Origin: Candidatus Anammoximicrobium sp.
Lineage (GTDB): Bacteria; Planctomycetota; Planctomycetia; Pirellulales; Pirellulaceae
Length of the DNA: 64,000 nt
Direction of reading: 5' to 3'
Assembly: GCA_012515235.1 (NCBI GenBank)
Contig: JAAYYU010000311.1
Coordinates: 62,001 to 126,000 of the forward strand
In this document: one piece after another, positions 42,735 to 51,800 of the stretch
How the letters are laid out: each line of letters opens with the position of its first letter
Position numbering within the stretch: position 1 is the stretch's first letter
Notes under the pieces: generated by a model
Database searches by the model: none
Seen by the model: the letters and a program-made list of their open reading frames with translations, nothing else
Told to the model about the DNA's origin: nothing
Position numbers and translations under genes: made by a program

Positions 42735-44924
42735 CTACGGGGCCTGCTCGGTCTTGCGGGGGACAGGCCGGTCCAGCCCCAGCGCCGTCAGCATCTGGTC
42801 CAGACTGTGTTCGCGGCCCGTCAGGCGAAAACCGCCGCCATCCACCTGGGCCATCCGCTCGGCAGTCGGCCGATGGCCGCGTCCCCGGAGGGGCGACCAG
42901 CGGGCAAAATCGCCCGTGCCCCACATCAGGTGCGGAGCGTGGATTGCCGGATTGTGATGCAGGGCGACGTCGCGGAGCGTCAGGTAGTTCAGGTCCAGCA
43001 GCCGTGCGACTCGCTGGGAGTCCAAGCCGGGGTCCTTGTTGACCGCCTGGTCGTTGAGCCGGTCGAGCGTCACTTGCAGTTCGGTAAAGTTCAGTCCCAT
43101 CCGCAGGAAGGCGACGCGTGCCGCAGCAGCCTCGTCGCCGGCACAGGCCTGGTCGGCCGCGTCGAGCAGGCGGCGAAGCTCGCGCAACGCTTCAGGAGAG
43201 TGCGACGGTTCGGGCTTCGACGTGATCTCTTGAGCGCGCAGGAAGTAGCGCTTGACGGAATCCGCGCCCGCGCCGAATCCGGGCTGGCAGTAGCTGTCCA
43301 GAATCTCGTCCGCCGTCAGGTACGGGTTCCACGTCAGCCGGGCCGTCGCGTAGTAATTCAGGCCATGCACCGCCCAGTGGTGGATGATCGAATCAAAGTC
43401 GGTGGCCAGCATCCCGCGGTCGGCCATGAAATGCATCGTGTCGGCCAGACGCTGAACCATGACGTGCAGCTTGCCGTCACGGCGGCCGGTCAACAGGATG
43501 TTGGGCCGCCAGTAGATGCGTTTGGCGCCCGCCCGCTGCCAGCCCTCCCAGCCCTCGCTCCCGCTGGGCACGTACCGCAGCACCATGTTCGGGTGCAGAC
43601 GCTCCCGCACCGGCGGCGTGCTCCAGTAGCTGTAAGCTTCGACCAGGAACAGTAGATTCGGATGCACGCGCGTCACGCGCTCGGCGATCTGGTTCCAATA
43701 CCACACCATCCGGTCAGTCAGGGCGACGTAATCGATCTGGTGCCGCTGCGGCTTGCCCACGCGTTCGAAGACGGTGAAGGGGACCGGAGGGGCGTTGGGG
43801 GGATCGAGCTTTTTGCAGTTTGCGCACAGGCAGTGGCTGGAGTACCCGCCGTCGTTGGGACTGAGCGAGACGCATCGCAGGTCCGGGTCTGCGTTGGCCC
43901 GCTCGATGATGCTCGCGGCAACGAACTCGATCAGTTCCGGGTTGGACTTGCACAGACGCCAGCGGTCGCCGGCCGCGCTCTGGTCCCGCGTGCCGTCCGC
44001 TTGCAGGGCAAACCACTCCGGGTGTTTCTGGCCGTGCTCTGTCCAGCCGCCGCGGAGTCCGGCTCCGGCATGCCCGCCGCCGATGCCGATGTGGCCGCCG
44101 AGCCGCTGCCAGACTCCCCAGCCGACGCCCCGATCCAGGGCGGCGGCCTGCTGGGCCGCCTGGTCCCACTGGTCCCGCGTCAGTTGCAGGCGCACCAAGC
44201 CCGACTCGGACCGCTCGCCCATCCCCGCGAAGCGGATGTGCCGCTGGCCGATCGGCGGCGTAAAACGCAGGGCCAGCGGATCGACGGAGATGGTTTCTCG
44301 TTTCGGGATCACGCGGCCCACCTCACCCGGCCACAGATAGCGCACGCCCAGCCGTTCGAGCAGTTCGATGACGGCATGCCGCGTGCCACCGTTGTCGCTG
44401 GCCGCCGCGGGGCCCAGCAGGGCCAGGACGTTTCCGCGGGTCTGGACCAGGATTCCGCCCGGCCCCAGGCCGTCGCTGGTCAGGCCCAGGCTGCGGGCGG
44501 TCCGGCTCTCGCCCACCAGCACGAAATGGGTCGGCCCCTCCGGAACCTTGCCGGCCTCAAAGACCAGCCGATCCGCTGCGATCGACGCCGTCCCAAGATC
44601 CGTTTCGCGTTTGACGTCCAACCTCGCCCCGGACATCAGCCAGAGATGGTCCGCCAGCAGTTTCGCCGCTTCCGTCTCGACGGAGCGACGGCCAGCCTCC
44701 GCCGGCAAGACGATCAGGGCCGTGGGCCGGCCTGCCGCGACCAGGCTGACCGGACCGTCCGCGCCCTTGCGGTCAGCCGCCCGGACCATGCCTGCCGCCA
44801 GCGCGCACATGATGCCGACGTACAGAACTCGACACGCACCGCGGCCAGCCAACGAACGGCCGGACGAAGTCGCGTGAGGGAATCTCGAAAAAAACGGCCC
44901 GACGGGACAGGGTGAAGGAATCAT
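42735..44924 (-). CDS. DUF4838 protein, second copy
   Basis: The 729-residue protein is read from MIPSPCPVG at 44924, with an unusually long basic/serine stretch before the hydrophobic export segment VLYVGIMCALAAGMVRA (about residues 35-50). The true start could be one of the internal Met codons. It shares the DUF4838 layout with the protein at 20849-23122: an N-terminal accessory domain with TEAAKLLADHLWLMSGARL, then VSLSPNDGGYSSHCLCANCKKLD near 350, where the C-x-C-x-x-C cluster recurs, and the WYWNQIAERVTRVHPNLLFLVEAY strand. It follows the sulfatase pair on the same strand with a 113-bp gap and probably takes part in the same glycan utilisation. A repeat element (copy C) lies just upstream. 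Confidence 0.8.
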   Translation of the reverse strand: MIPSPCPVGPFFSRFPHATSSGRSLAGRGACRVLYVGIMCALAAGMVRAADRKGADGPVSLVAAGRPTALIVLPAEAGRRSVETEAAKLLADHLWLMSGARLDVKRETDLGTASIAADRLVFEAGKVPEGPTHFVLVGESRTARSLGLTSDGLGPGGILVQTRGNVLALLGPAAASDNGGTRHAVIELLERLGVRYLWPGEVGRVIPKRETISVDPLALRFTPPIGQRHIRFAGMGERSESGLVRLQLTRDQWDQAAQQAAALDRGVGWGVWQRLGGHIGIGGGHAGAGLRGGWTEHGQKHPEWFALQADGTRDQSAAGDRWRLCKSNPELIEFVAASIIERANADPDLRCVSLSPNDGGYSSHCLCANCKKLDPPNAPPVPFTVFERVGKPQRHQIDYVALTDRMVWYWNQIAERVTRVHPNLLFLVEAYSYWSTPPVRERLHPNMVLRYVPSGSEGWEGWQRAGAKRIYWRPNILLTGRRDGKLHVMVQRLADTMHFMADRGMLATDFDSIIHHWAVHGLNYYATARLTWNPYLTADEILDSYCQPGFGAGADSVKRYFLRAQEITSKPEPSHSPEALRELRRLLDAADQACAGDEAAAARVAFLRMGLNFTELQVTLDRLNDQAVNKDPGLDSQRVARLLDLNYLTLRDVALHHNPAIHAPHLMWGTGDFARWSPLRGRGHRPTAERMAQVDGGGFRLTGREHSLDQMLTALGLDRPVPRKTEQAP

Positions 44925-44950
44925 CGCTTGCGGGTCCCAACTGAACTTGA

Positions 44951-45040
44951 CATCGTTCGAGAAACCAAGGAACCGAAGGACGCTGGCCACCGGTCATTGG
45001 CGAGCCGCATGATCGGCGGCTAGCGCCTTGCCGCTCACAA
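44951..45040 (-). repeat. Dispersed ~95-bp element, copy C (degenerate)
   Basis: Read on the minus strand it shows GCCGATCATGC (45007-45017) and ends TCTCGAACGATG (44951-44962). Both are identical to the corresponding words of copy B, 55 instead of 51 bases apart. The far end is not clearly recognisable. It lies 26 bp upstream of the DUF4838 start, in the same relative orientation as copies A and B. Confidence 0.5.
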
Positions 45041-45184
45041 GGCACCGGACAGCGATTTCTCCAACAAGGCCGACTTGTCTTGGAACAGAGCGTCGATCCT
45101 GCGGACACGCGGCCGTCCGAGCGCGGCGCAGGTCCCCGGCACGCGGCGCACTGCGGCGCCGCGTGCCAAGGACGGAGGTTGGCG

Positions 45185-46564
45185 TCAAGTCTCCTTGGTG
45201 ACTCCCGGCACCGGGACCGGGTAGTAGCCCTCCTCATCGGGTTTGACCGGCGGTTCGGAATCGTAAGTCAGATCGTCGATCTTGCCCGGCAGGAATTGGA
45301 AGTCAGAGGTCGTCATCTGTTCCCAGGTGACCTCCATGCCCGAATGGACCGCCGCGCGGCCCATCAGGTCGGCGAAGTTCGAATTGACGGCCCGCTCGAC
45401 TTCGTTCTGCGGCTGGTCCTTGCGGATGTTCTCCAGCAGCACGTTCCATTCGGCGTCCCAGGGATTGTACTGCTCCGGCGGCGCTTCCCAGACGATGTTG
45501 TCGTTCGCACACCGCTGGTCCTTGTAGATCCGCGTCGTTCCCGCGTGGATGTCGCCGGAGAACTGGGCCGCGCATTTCGTCCCGTGCACGTAGGTGGCGA
45601 ATTCTCGGAAGCAGTGTCCGCCCAGCCAGCGGGCGGCGTCGGTCGCCTTGGTGCCGTCGTGGAACGTCCACTCGATCGAGATCGAGTCGAATTCCTGGCC
45701 GCGGTCGCGGGTGGCCCGGGCGCGGCCGCCGATGCCGCGAGCCACGGCGGGCAAGTCGCCTTTGAGCCAGACGAGTTCGTCGATCTGGTGGATATTCATC
45801 TCCGCGTACAGGCCGCCGGAGACCCACTGGAAGGCGGTGAAATTCCGGATCTGCCACATCAGGTCGGTCATGCCTTCCGGCTTTTTGCCCAGCCCGCCGC
45901 CGGCGGGATGAATCCGGTAAGCGCGGACCAGCATGATCTCGCCCAACTGGCCGTCGCGGATCCGCTTGATCAGTTCCTGCCGGTTGACGCTGTGGCGGCA
46001 CTGCAGGCCGGCCATGATCTTGAGGTTCTTCTTCTTGGCTTCCTCACCGGCCTTCAGCATTCGCCGCAAGTTTGGGGCGTCGGGGGCGAACGATTTCTCC
46101 ATGAACACGTTCACGCCTTTCTGCACAGCGTACTCCAATTGCAGCGGCCGGACGTAGGCAAAGCTGGTCAGCATGGCCACGTCGTTGGGGCCCAGACAGT
46201 CGATGGCTTTCTTGTAGGCGTCGAAACCGACGAATTGCCGCTCCTGAGGCACGTTCACCCGGTCGCCAAAGCGAGCGGACAGCGCCTTGTGCGCGCGGGT
46301 CAGCCGATCTTCGGCCACGTCCGCCATCGCGTACAGTTGGACCGGCCCGTGGATCGAATTCATGGCATTGCCGACCGCCCCGCTGCCTCGCCCGCCGCAA
46401 CCGATCAGGGCCAGGCGGATGACGTTGCCCTCCGCGGCATGCACGCGCGGAATGGCGACGTTGGCCAATGTCGAAGCCGCCGCAGCCGCCGTGCCCCACT
46501 GCAAAAACTCGCGGCGAGAAGCCCCTCGAGACACTCCCTCCGGCGATCGCGTTTCTCGCGTCAT
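45185..46564 (-). CDS. Tat-exported Gfo/Idh/MocA-family oxidoreductase
   Basis: The 459-residue protein starts at 46564 with AAGGAG upstream. SRREFLQWGTAAAAAS near 17 is a twin-arginine export signal. The Rossmann fold begins IRLALIGCGGRGSGA near 46, with the conserved EKP-type position read as FMEKSFAPD near 135. GLQCRHSVNRQEL near 165 and GGLYAEMNIHQIDELVWL near 218 follow, as in the family's C-terminal sheet with its catalytic His. Members oxidise or reduce sugars and inositols with NAD(P), or use a bound cofactor when exported. Planctomycetes have many exported members linked to glycan breakdown. The gene lies downstream of no obvious partner. Confidence 0.88.
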   Translation of the reverse strand: MTRETRSPEGVSRGASRREFLQWGTAAAAASTLANVAIPRVHAAEGNVIRLALIGCGGRGSGAVGNAMNSIHGPVQLYAMADVAEDRLTRAHKALSARFGDRVNVPQERQFVGFDAYKKAIDCLGPNDVAMLTSFAYVRPLQLEYAVQKGVNVFMEKSFAPDAPNLRRMLKAGEEAKKKNLKIMAGLQCRHSVNRQELIKRIRDGQLGEIMLVRAYRIHPAGGGLGKKPEGMTDLMWQIRNFTAFQWVSGGLYAEMNIHQIDELVWLKGDLPAVARGIGGRARATRDRGQEFDSISIEWTFHDGTKATDAARWLGGHCFREFATYVHGTKCAAQFSGDIHAGTTRIYKDQRCANDNIVWEAPPEQYNPWDAEWNVLLENIRKDQPQNEVERAVNSNFADLMGRAAVHSGMEVTWEQMTTSDFQFLPGKIDDLTYDSEPPVKPDEEGYYPVPVPGVTKET

Positions 46565-47038
46565 AGACCTTCTCCTTCTGAAAAATGGAACAAACAAACC
46601 AATCGCGTTTCACTGCTCGTCCGTCCTGAAACGCGCTCGCTCTGTCCCGGATGCGTGCGGCTTCATTGCCGAACGCAGCATCGGGACGCAAACACGCCCA
46701 AGCGAAACGAGTTGCCGAACCCTCGGCAACAGCCCGGATTAGAGCAGACCAGATGGCAGAAGCAACATGGGGAACCCGGCAAAAACGTGTCCGAGCAGAA
46801 CCCCGACCCGCCGTGACACCAGCCGGCCTCGGCCGCGTGTTGGAGGGTTAGACCGTCCTGGCGACGGCCACGAGGTCTTGCCTGGAATCGCGCAGCCGGC
46901 GTGCCCTGGGGCGGACCAATCCGGCGGCTTTGCCAGCAGGCGTTTCCGCTCGGTGGGCGGCTTGGTAGGATGGACCGCCGGACAAACGCGGACGGGTTCT
47001 TCCGTGGACGGTGAACGCGAACCAGGCGGAGAGCGGCC
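46565..47038. other. Divergent intergenic region without recognisable features
   Basis: The 474 bases separate the Gfo/Idh gene (minus) from the serine hydrolase gene (plus). I found no conserved coding sequence, strong hairpin or repeat. The ribosome-binding site GGCGGAGAG of the hydrolase is at its right end. Confidence 0.5.
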
Positions 47039-48139
47039 ATGATGATTGCCAGATGTGGAGTCGTTTTTGCGGTGCTCCTTGGTGGGGCGGTTCCCGGCGT
47101 GGGATCGGAGCAAGTCATGTTTCCCGGCGCCGAATGGGCGAAACGCTCGCCGGAAAGCCTTGGCTTGGACGCCGGCATGGTCGCCCGCCTCGGCGCCCGC
47201 ATGAAGGAGGCGCGGGCCAACGGCGCGTTGATCTACAAAGGATACCTGGTCGCGGAATGGACGTTTGACGGACCGAGCACGCAACGGTTCGAAGTCCAGT
47301 CGGTGACCAAGTCGATCACCAGCCTCGCGCTCGGACTGGCGGTGCAGGAACGGTTGATCCCCGGCCTGGACGCCAAGGTAAAGGATCACTATCCGGCCTT
47401 GGACGCGGGGCCCTACAGCGGCGAGATCACCTTCCGCCACCTGGCGACGTGTACGTCCGGCATCAAGGCAAAGACGTCGGCGAGCCTGTACAACGCCCGC
47501 GAAGACGTCAAGCCGGGCGTGGAAAGCCGGTATCACAACGAGCACACGATCGAACTGGCACGCGCCTTGACCTATGTGTTTGGCGACGATTTGGAGACAG
47601 TCCTGCGCAGCCGGGTGCTCCAGAAGATCAACGCCGACACGAAATGGGACAAGATTGGAACCGTCCGTCTGACCGACGGCCGGGAAGCGCCCGTCGTGTA
47701 TGGCTCGCACCGTTCGCACTGGACAGCGCAGGATCTGGCCCGAGTCGGCTGGCTGTATGCCAATGGCGGCAGGTGGAACGGCACCCAGATCTTATCCGCG
47801 GAGTACGTAGCGGAGAGCATGACCGCCATTCCGCACCCGGTGAGAGAGTATCGTTCGGAAGCCCGCTATCGGGCGACGAACACAGACGGCCTGCCGTACG
47901 ATCCGATGCGGGAACGCCCCGGTCTGCGTTACGGGCTGTGCTGGTGGTCCAGCCGGCATCTGGCGGCCGGACGGGAAATGTGGCGTTGGAACATGGGCGG
48001 CAACTACGGTCAGGCCTGCATGGTGTGGCCTGAAGCCGGGCTGGTCTTGACCAAGGTGAATACTCCCCGGCAACCGCCTTTTGTCGGCGCCGTTCAACTT
48101 TGGCCGGCCGTCCTGCAGGGCCTGCCTCGGGCACCGTGA
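47039..48139 (+). CDS. Secreted serine hydrolase of the beta-lactamase/penicillin-binding-protein family
   Basis: The 366-residue protein has a signal peptide (to about residue 23, VGS). The S-x-x-K active site is SVTK at 88-91, and the Y-x-N equivalent is YHN at 165-167. WNMGGNYGQACMVWPEAGLVL near 317 takes the place of the third motif. The family (class C beta-lactamase-like, Pfam Beta-lactamase) includes esterases, peptidases and amidases, and true beta-lactam hydrolysis is unlikely from position and organism. It stands alone, converging on the haem-protein gene that ends at 48200. Confidence 0.87.
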   Translation: MMIARCGVVFAVLLGGAVPGVGSEQVMFPGAEWAKRSPESLGLDAGMVARLGARMKEARANGALIYKGYLVAEWTFDGPSTQRFEVQSVTKSITSLALGLAVQERLIPGLDAKVKDHYPALDAGPYSGEITFRHLATCTSGIKAKTSASLYNAREDVKPGVESRYHNEHTIELARALTYVFGDDLETVLRSRVLQKINADTKWDKIGTVRLTDGREAPVVYGSHRSHWTAQDLARVGWLYANGGRWNGTQILSAEYVAESMTAIPHPVREYRSEARYRATNTDGLPYDPMRERPGLRYGLCWWSSRHLAAGREMWRWNMGGNYGQACMVWPEAGLVLTKVNTPRQPPFVGAVQLWPAVLQGLPRAP

Positions 48140-48199
48140 GACGCTGGTGTCGGCGGGCGGAGAGGGGCCAGGCACGGACCGCGACCGCGGGATGCGCGC

Positions 48200-51100
48200 T
48201 CAGTGCGTTGGGGCCTCGACGACGACCCGAAAGCCCACGTTGTGGACCGCTTGCCAGGCCGGATAGCCCAGCCGGAACGAACTGCGGCATCGCGACGGCC
48301 GATCCGTAAACGAACCGCCGCGCACCACCTTCCGGCCGTCGAATGCTGCCGCGTTGCGGCCGTCGTCCGCACGGTAGGGATAGGGAAGGTAAGCCGAGCG
48401 CGTCCACTCGGCGGCGTTTCCATGCACATCGTACAGACCCCAGGCATTGGGGCGATAGGAACCGATCGCGGCCGTGGCGATCGCTTGATCGTCAAAACGC
48501 ATGTCCGCAGGCAGCGGTTGCAGATTGAACACGCCGGCCGTTCCGGCGTACAAACAAGCCAGCGAGCGGTCGGCGACGTTCGCCCAGGGCGTGAAGTCTT
48601 CGCCCGTGTCGCCGTAGCACAGGGCCGTTGTGGCGCCGGCCCGCGCAGCGTATTCCCACTGCGCCTCCGTCGGCAACGAGAACCGCTCGCCCGTGACCTC
48701 CGACAGCCGGCCGCAAAACGCCAGGGCCTGTTCCCACGACACGCGCAGGACCGGCTGCTGTGGTTCGTCCAGTTGGATGCCGGGCCCGTCATTGTCGAGC
48801 TGGCGTTTTGTGAAGAAACCCGACGCGTGGCCGGGGAAGAAACGGCGAAACTGCTCGTTCGTGATTTCAAATCGCCCCATCCAGAAAGGACGCTCGATCT
48901 GCACCCGGCTGGCGGGCCATTCATCCTCCGCGCCCTCGCCCGTGGTATCGCCCATGACGAACGATCCTGCGGGGATCTGAACCAGCTCCAGTTGCACCCC
49001 GTCGCCCAGCGAGACGATCCGGGTTGCCGGCGTGGATTCACTCACCGGCGGCGCCGACTGCAAGAGCAACCGGGCGACGGCCTGGCGGCGTTCCCCGGGC
49101 GACGGGGACGCGCTGGGCGGCACGAACGCCGCACGCGATGGCCGGATCGGGGCGACGGGAACCCGCTCCGGATCACTCGGCACGCCGCCGTATCGCTGGG
49201 CCAATTCGTAGCGCCGGCGATCGGCCCGGCCCGGAATCTCGGCCACCTCCCCCCACGTGCCGTGACAGGGGCCGTTCAGGTCAATCCAGGTCACCAGCCG
49301 CTCCCAGGCTTCCCGGTCCAACGCCACGCCGTAATGCCCCTTCTCCAGCATCTGAATCAGTTCACTCGTGTTCGCGTGGTACTCGCCCGGCCTCAGCAGC
49401 GTGACGTCGTCCTCGATGTTCACGCGGCGGACGAAGGGGATCAGGGCTTCATAGGCGGGCGTGTACCGCGTGCGGAGTTCTCCGTAAGGCGGAGGCATGC
49501 CCGTGCAAGATTGAAACCGCTCGGGGTACTTGCTGACGAGCGACGGATCGAGCCGCGTGGCCCCGAGTCTCGACAACGGCAGTCCCGCGTAGTCTTGCCG
49601 CCCGCCCTCGTCGCGAAGGTCCAAATTCGCCCGGCCGTCGGCGCCCGCTTGGCCGTTGTGACAACCGACGCAATACCGGTCGAGCACCGGCTGGACTTCA
49701 CGGGCAAAGTCAAACCCGCGCGCGGGACCGTGCCAGGGTTCGATCTCGGAGATAGGCCGCAAGGCAGCCAGGTCGTTTCGGGTGGCCGGCGTTTCCCGCG
49801 GCGGTTCGTGGCAACCCACGCAGGTGGCCGTTTCTCCGGGCATCGCGGTGTACCAGGATCGCATCAGCTGCACGGCCCGTCCTGCGTCGTCCAGCGCCTG
49901 GAGCAGGATCGGCGTGTTGGCCGGGATGCGGAACCTGGCCGAGCCGTCTTCGTGGACCGGGACCGTGCCCAGGATCCGCATTGCTTCCCACGGGCCCGCG
50001 CGGCCGATCTTGTCGGGCCCGGCCATGCCCGGATATCCGTAGTGATAAGCGGCCACGCGGAGTCGCGTGACGAGGCCCCTTGGGACTCCCTTCAGCCCGG
50101 GACCCCTGTACACGTCGTGCAGCACCACGACGGCGTCCGCGCGCGCCGGCTCGACGCGGTCCGGGATGATCGGCGGCTTGGGCCGCGGCCGGATGAGCAG
50201 CGGCTCGAAGAAGTCGTACTCCGGACGCACCAGCAGGGGCGTCACGTTGTCGAAGACGTCCACCAGGTAAATGCCCCACGGCTGTCTCGGCGCCGGCTGC
50301 ATGGCCGCGAGCACGTACTTGTCGCTGAGCGGATAGGGATGCAGAAACTGGGGGCGTGCGCCGGCCGTCAAGCGGTCGAGCGTCACTTCCGCGATCGGCT
50401 CGCCGCGATGCGTCATGCGATGCAGAATGCCTCCGGCGCCGCTCCAACCCTGCGCCACGTCCAGCACGGCCAGTTCGCCCATGCGGTTCAGCCCGTGATA
50501 GCCGGCCAGGATGGCCACGATCTTGTTGGGATCGCCCGGCACTGGCTGCGGGAAAAACAAGCAATTGGGATAGTAGCAATTGCTCCCGTAGACGGCCCGC
50601 TGGGCGGTGCCGTCCGGATTCATGACCATCAGCGGGCGGACGTAGGCGTGCTGCAGGCCCGTGTAGTCCCAGCGGCTGTAGATCACCTGGCCGTTGGCCA
50701 GGACGGCCGGGTGCAGGTCGAGGTCCTGGTCGTAGCAGAGTTGGCGCACGCCGCCGCCGTCGGCGTCCATCAGATACAAGCAGCAGGCGCGCTCTCGGCC
50801 GTGCCAACAAGGGACCCCCGTGAACGAAGCCGTCGAGGCGTACACGATGCGTCCGTCGGGCAGATAGCACGGGTCAAAATGGTCCACGTCGGCGACCTCG
50901 CGCGTGACCTGGCGCAGGCCTTGTCCGTCCAAGCCGATTTCGTGGATTTGCCAGCGGCCGGCCACTGGCATGGTGAACAAGAGCCGATCGGCGTCGAAGT
51001 GCAAATCCATTTCGCCGACGTAGCGGCCGTCGGGCGGGCGGTACAACGTGCGCAAGGTGCCGCTTGGCCGCGCCGGCGACACGATCGCCAATTCGTTGTC

Positions 51101-51631
51101 GTAGCCGGTTGGTTCCAGGGCCGAGTGGCACTGGTGATTGGTCGGCAAGCCAAGCTGCCCCGCCTTCCGCTTCAGGACCAGCACGGCATCCGCGTCGAGC
51201 AGCGGGTTGGCCAGCAATGCCTCGTCACGCAGCGCCGTGAAACGGGCCTCCGCGCCGGCCTCGCCTGGAGCCGTCGTTCGGGAAAGCTGCTCCCAGCGTT
51301 TCCGAAATTCGGGACCCTTCGGAAAGCGGCCGCCAAACGTCGCGATCAAGTCCTCGATCGCCAGCCGCAGCGATTCCATTTTGTACTCCAGCCGCTGCTT
51401 GTGAGCCGCGACGGTTGGGTCGTACTGGAGCGGCCGCACGATCGGCCGGGTCTTGTCGGGTGGAAACGTCCGCAGCGGGGGCACGTGGATCGAAGGCGGG
51501 ATGGGTCCCACGTTTTCCGTCGGCTCCTTGGCCCTCGGAGCGGCTGCGTGGGAGGAGGCGGCGAGCGTGACCAGGGCGGTCATCGTCCAGCGGAACCAGC
51601 GGCGGCGCCAGCAATCGGTGCGGCTCGTCAT
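48200..51631 (-). CDS. HZS-alpha-like dihaem c-type cytochrome fused to a SUMF1-like domain
   Basis: The 1143-residue exported protein (signal to about residue 30) starts at 51631 after GAGGAGGG. A beta-propeller (about 190-530; repeated PDGR and D-x-D-G segments such as MDADGGGVRQL) leads into ILGTVPVHEDGSARFRIPA, typical of the hydrazine synthase alpha-subunit middle domain. Haem motifs CVGCH (604-608) and CVGCH (654-658) follow. From about residue 875 to the end is a formylglycine-generating-enzyme/SUMF1-like domain (VQIPAGSFVMGD, LPTEAQWEYAARAG, GLYDVHGNAAEWT). The usual active-site pair is incomplete: VRGGSFTDRPSRC keeps only the second cysteine. It is therefore probably not a sulfatase maturase. 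Hydrazine synthesis is not implied, because related proteins occur in non-anammox planctomycetes. Confidence 0.82.
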   Translation of the reverse strand: MTSRTDCWRRRWFRWTMTALVTLAASSHAAAPRAKEPTENVGPIPPSIHVPPLRTFPPDKTRPIVRPLQYDPTVAAHKQRLEYKMESLRLAIEDLIATFGGRFPKGPEFRKRWEQLSRTTAPGEAGAEARFTALRDEALLANPLLDADAVLVLKRKAGQLGLPTNHQCHSALEPTGYDNELAIVSPARPSGTLRTLYRPPDGRYVGEMDLHFDADRLLFTMPVAGRWQIHEIGLDGQGLRQVTREVADVDHFDPCYLPDGRIVYASTASFTGVPCWHGRERACCLYLMDADGGGVRQLCYDQDLDLHPAVLANGQVIYSRWDYTGLQHAYVRPLMVMNPDGTAQRAVYGSNCYYPNCLFFPQPVPGDPNKIVAILAGYHGLNRMGELAVLDVAQGWSGAGGILHRMTHRGEPIAEVTLDRLTAGARPQFLHPYPLSDKYVLAAMQPAPRQPWGIYLVDVFDNVTPLLVRPEYDFFEPLLIRPRPKPPIIPDRVEPARADAVVVLHDVYRGPGLKGVPRGLVTRLRVAAYHYGYPGMAGPDKIGRAGPWEAMRILGTVPVHEDGSARFRIPANTPILLQALDDAGRAVQLMRSWYTAMPGETATCVGCHEPPRETPATRNDLAALRPISEIEPWHGPARGFDFAREVQPVLDRYCVGCHNGQAGADGRANLDLRDEGGRQDYAGLPLSRLGATRLDPSLVSKYPERFQSCTGMPPPYGELRTRYTPAYEALIPFVRRVNIEDDVTLLRPGEYHANTSELIQMLEKGHYGVALDREAWERLVTWIDLNGPCHGTWGEVAEIPGRADRRRYELAQRYGGVPSDPERVPVAPIRPSRAAFVPPSASPSPGERRQAVARLLLQSAPPVSESTPATRIVSLGDGVQLELVQIPAGSFVMGDTTGEGAEDEWPASRVQIERPFWMGRFEITNEQFRRFFPGHASGFFTKRQLDNDGPGIQLDEPQQPVLRVSWEQALAFCGRLSEVTGERFSLPTEAQWEYAARAGATTALCYGDTGEDFTPWANVADRSLACLYAGTAGVFNLQPLPADMRFDDQAIATAAIGSYRPNAWGLYDVHGNAAEWTRSAYLPYPYRADDGRNAAAFDGRKVVRGGSFTDRPSRCRSSFRLGYPAWQAVHNVGFRVVVEAPTH

Positions 51632-51800
51632 GCGGCCCTCCTCAGCGGAGTCTCGGGCTTGCGGAACTCTCCACAGCTGGCGTTACCCACAACGCAGAAC
51701 CAAGCCGGCCTCGATGTCGACGGAGCGGGGCAGGCCCGGTCATCGCGGGCACGCCGCCGTGTTGTCTTGCTTGTTTCCCGCACGCTGCCGGGACATCCGT

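Noticed and set aside
47039..48139. Antibiotic-resistance beta-lactamase
   Set aside because: The S-x-x-K and Y-x-N motifs define the broad serine hydrolase family. Nothing points specifically to beta-lactam hydrolysis.
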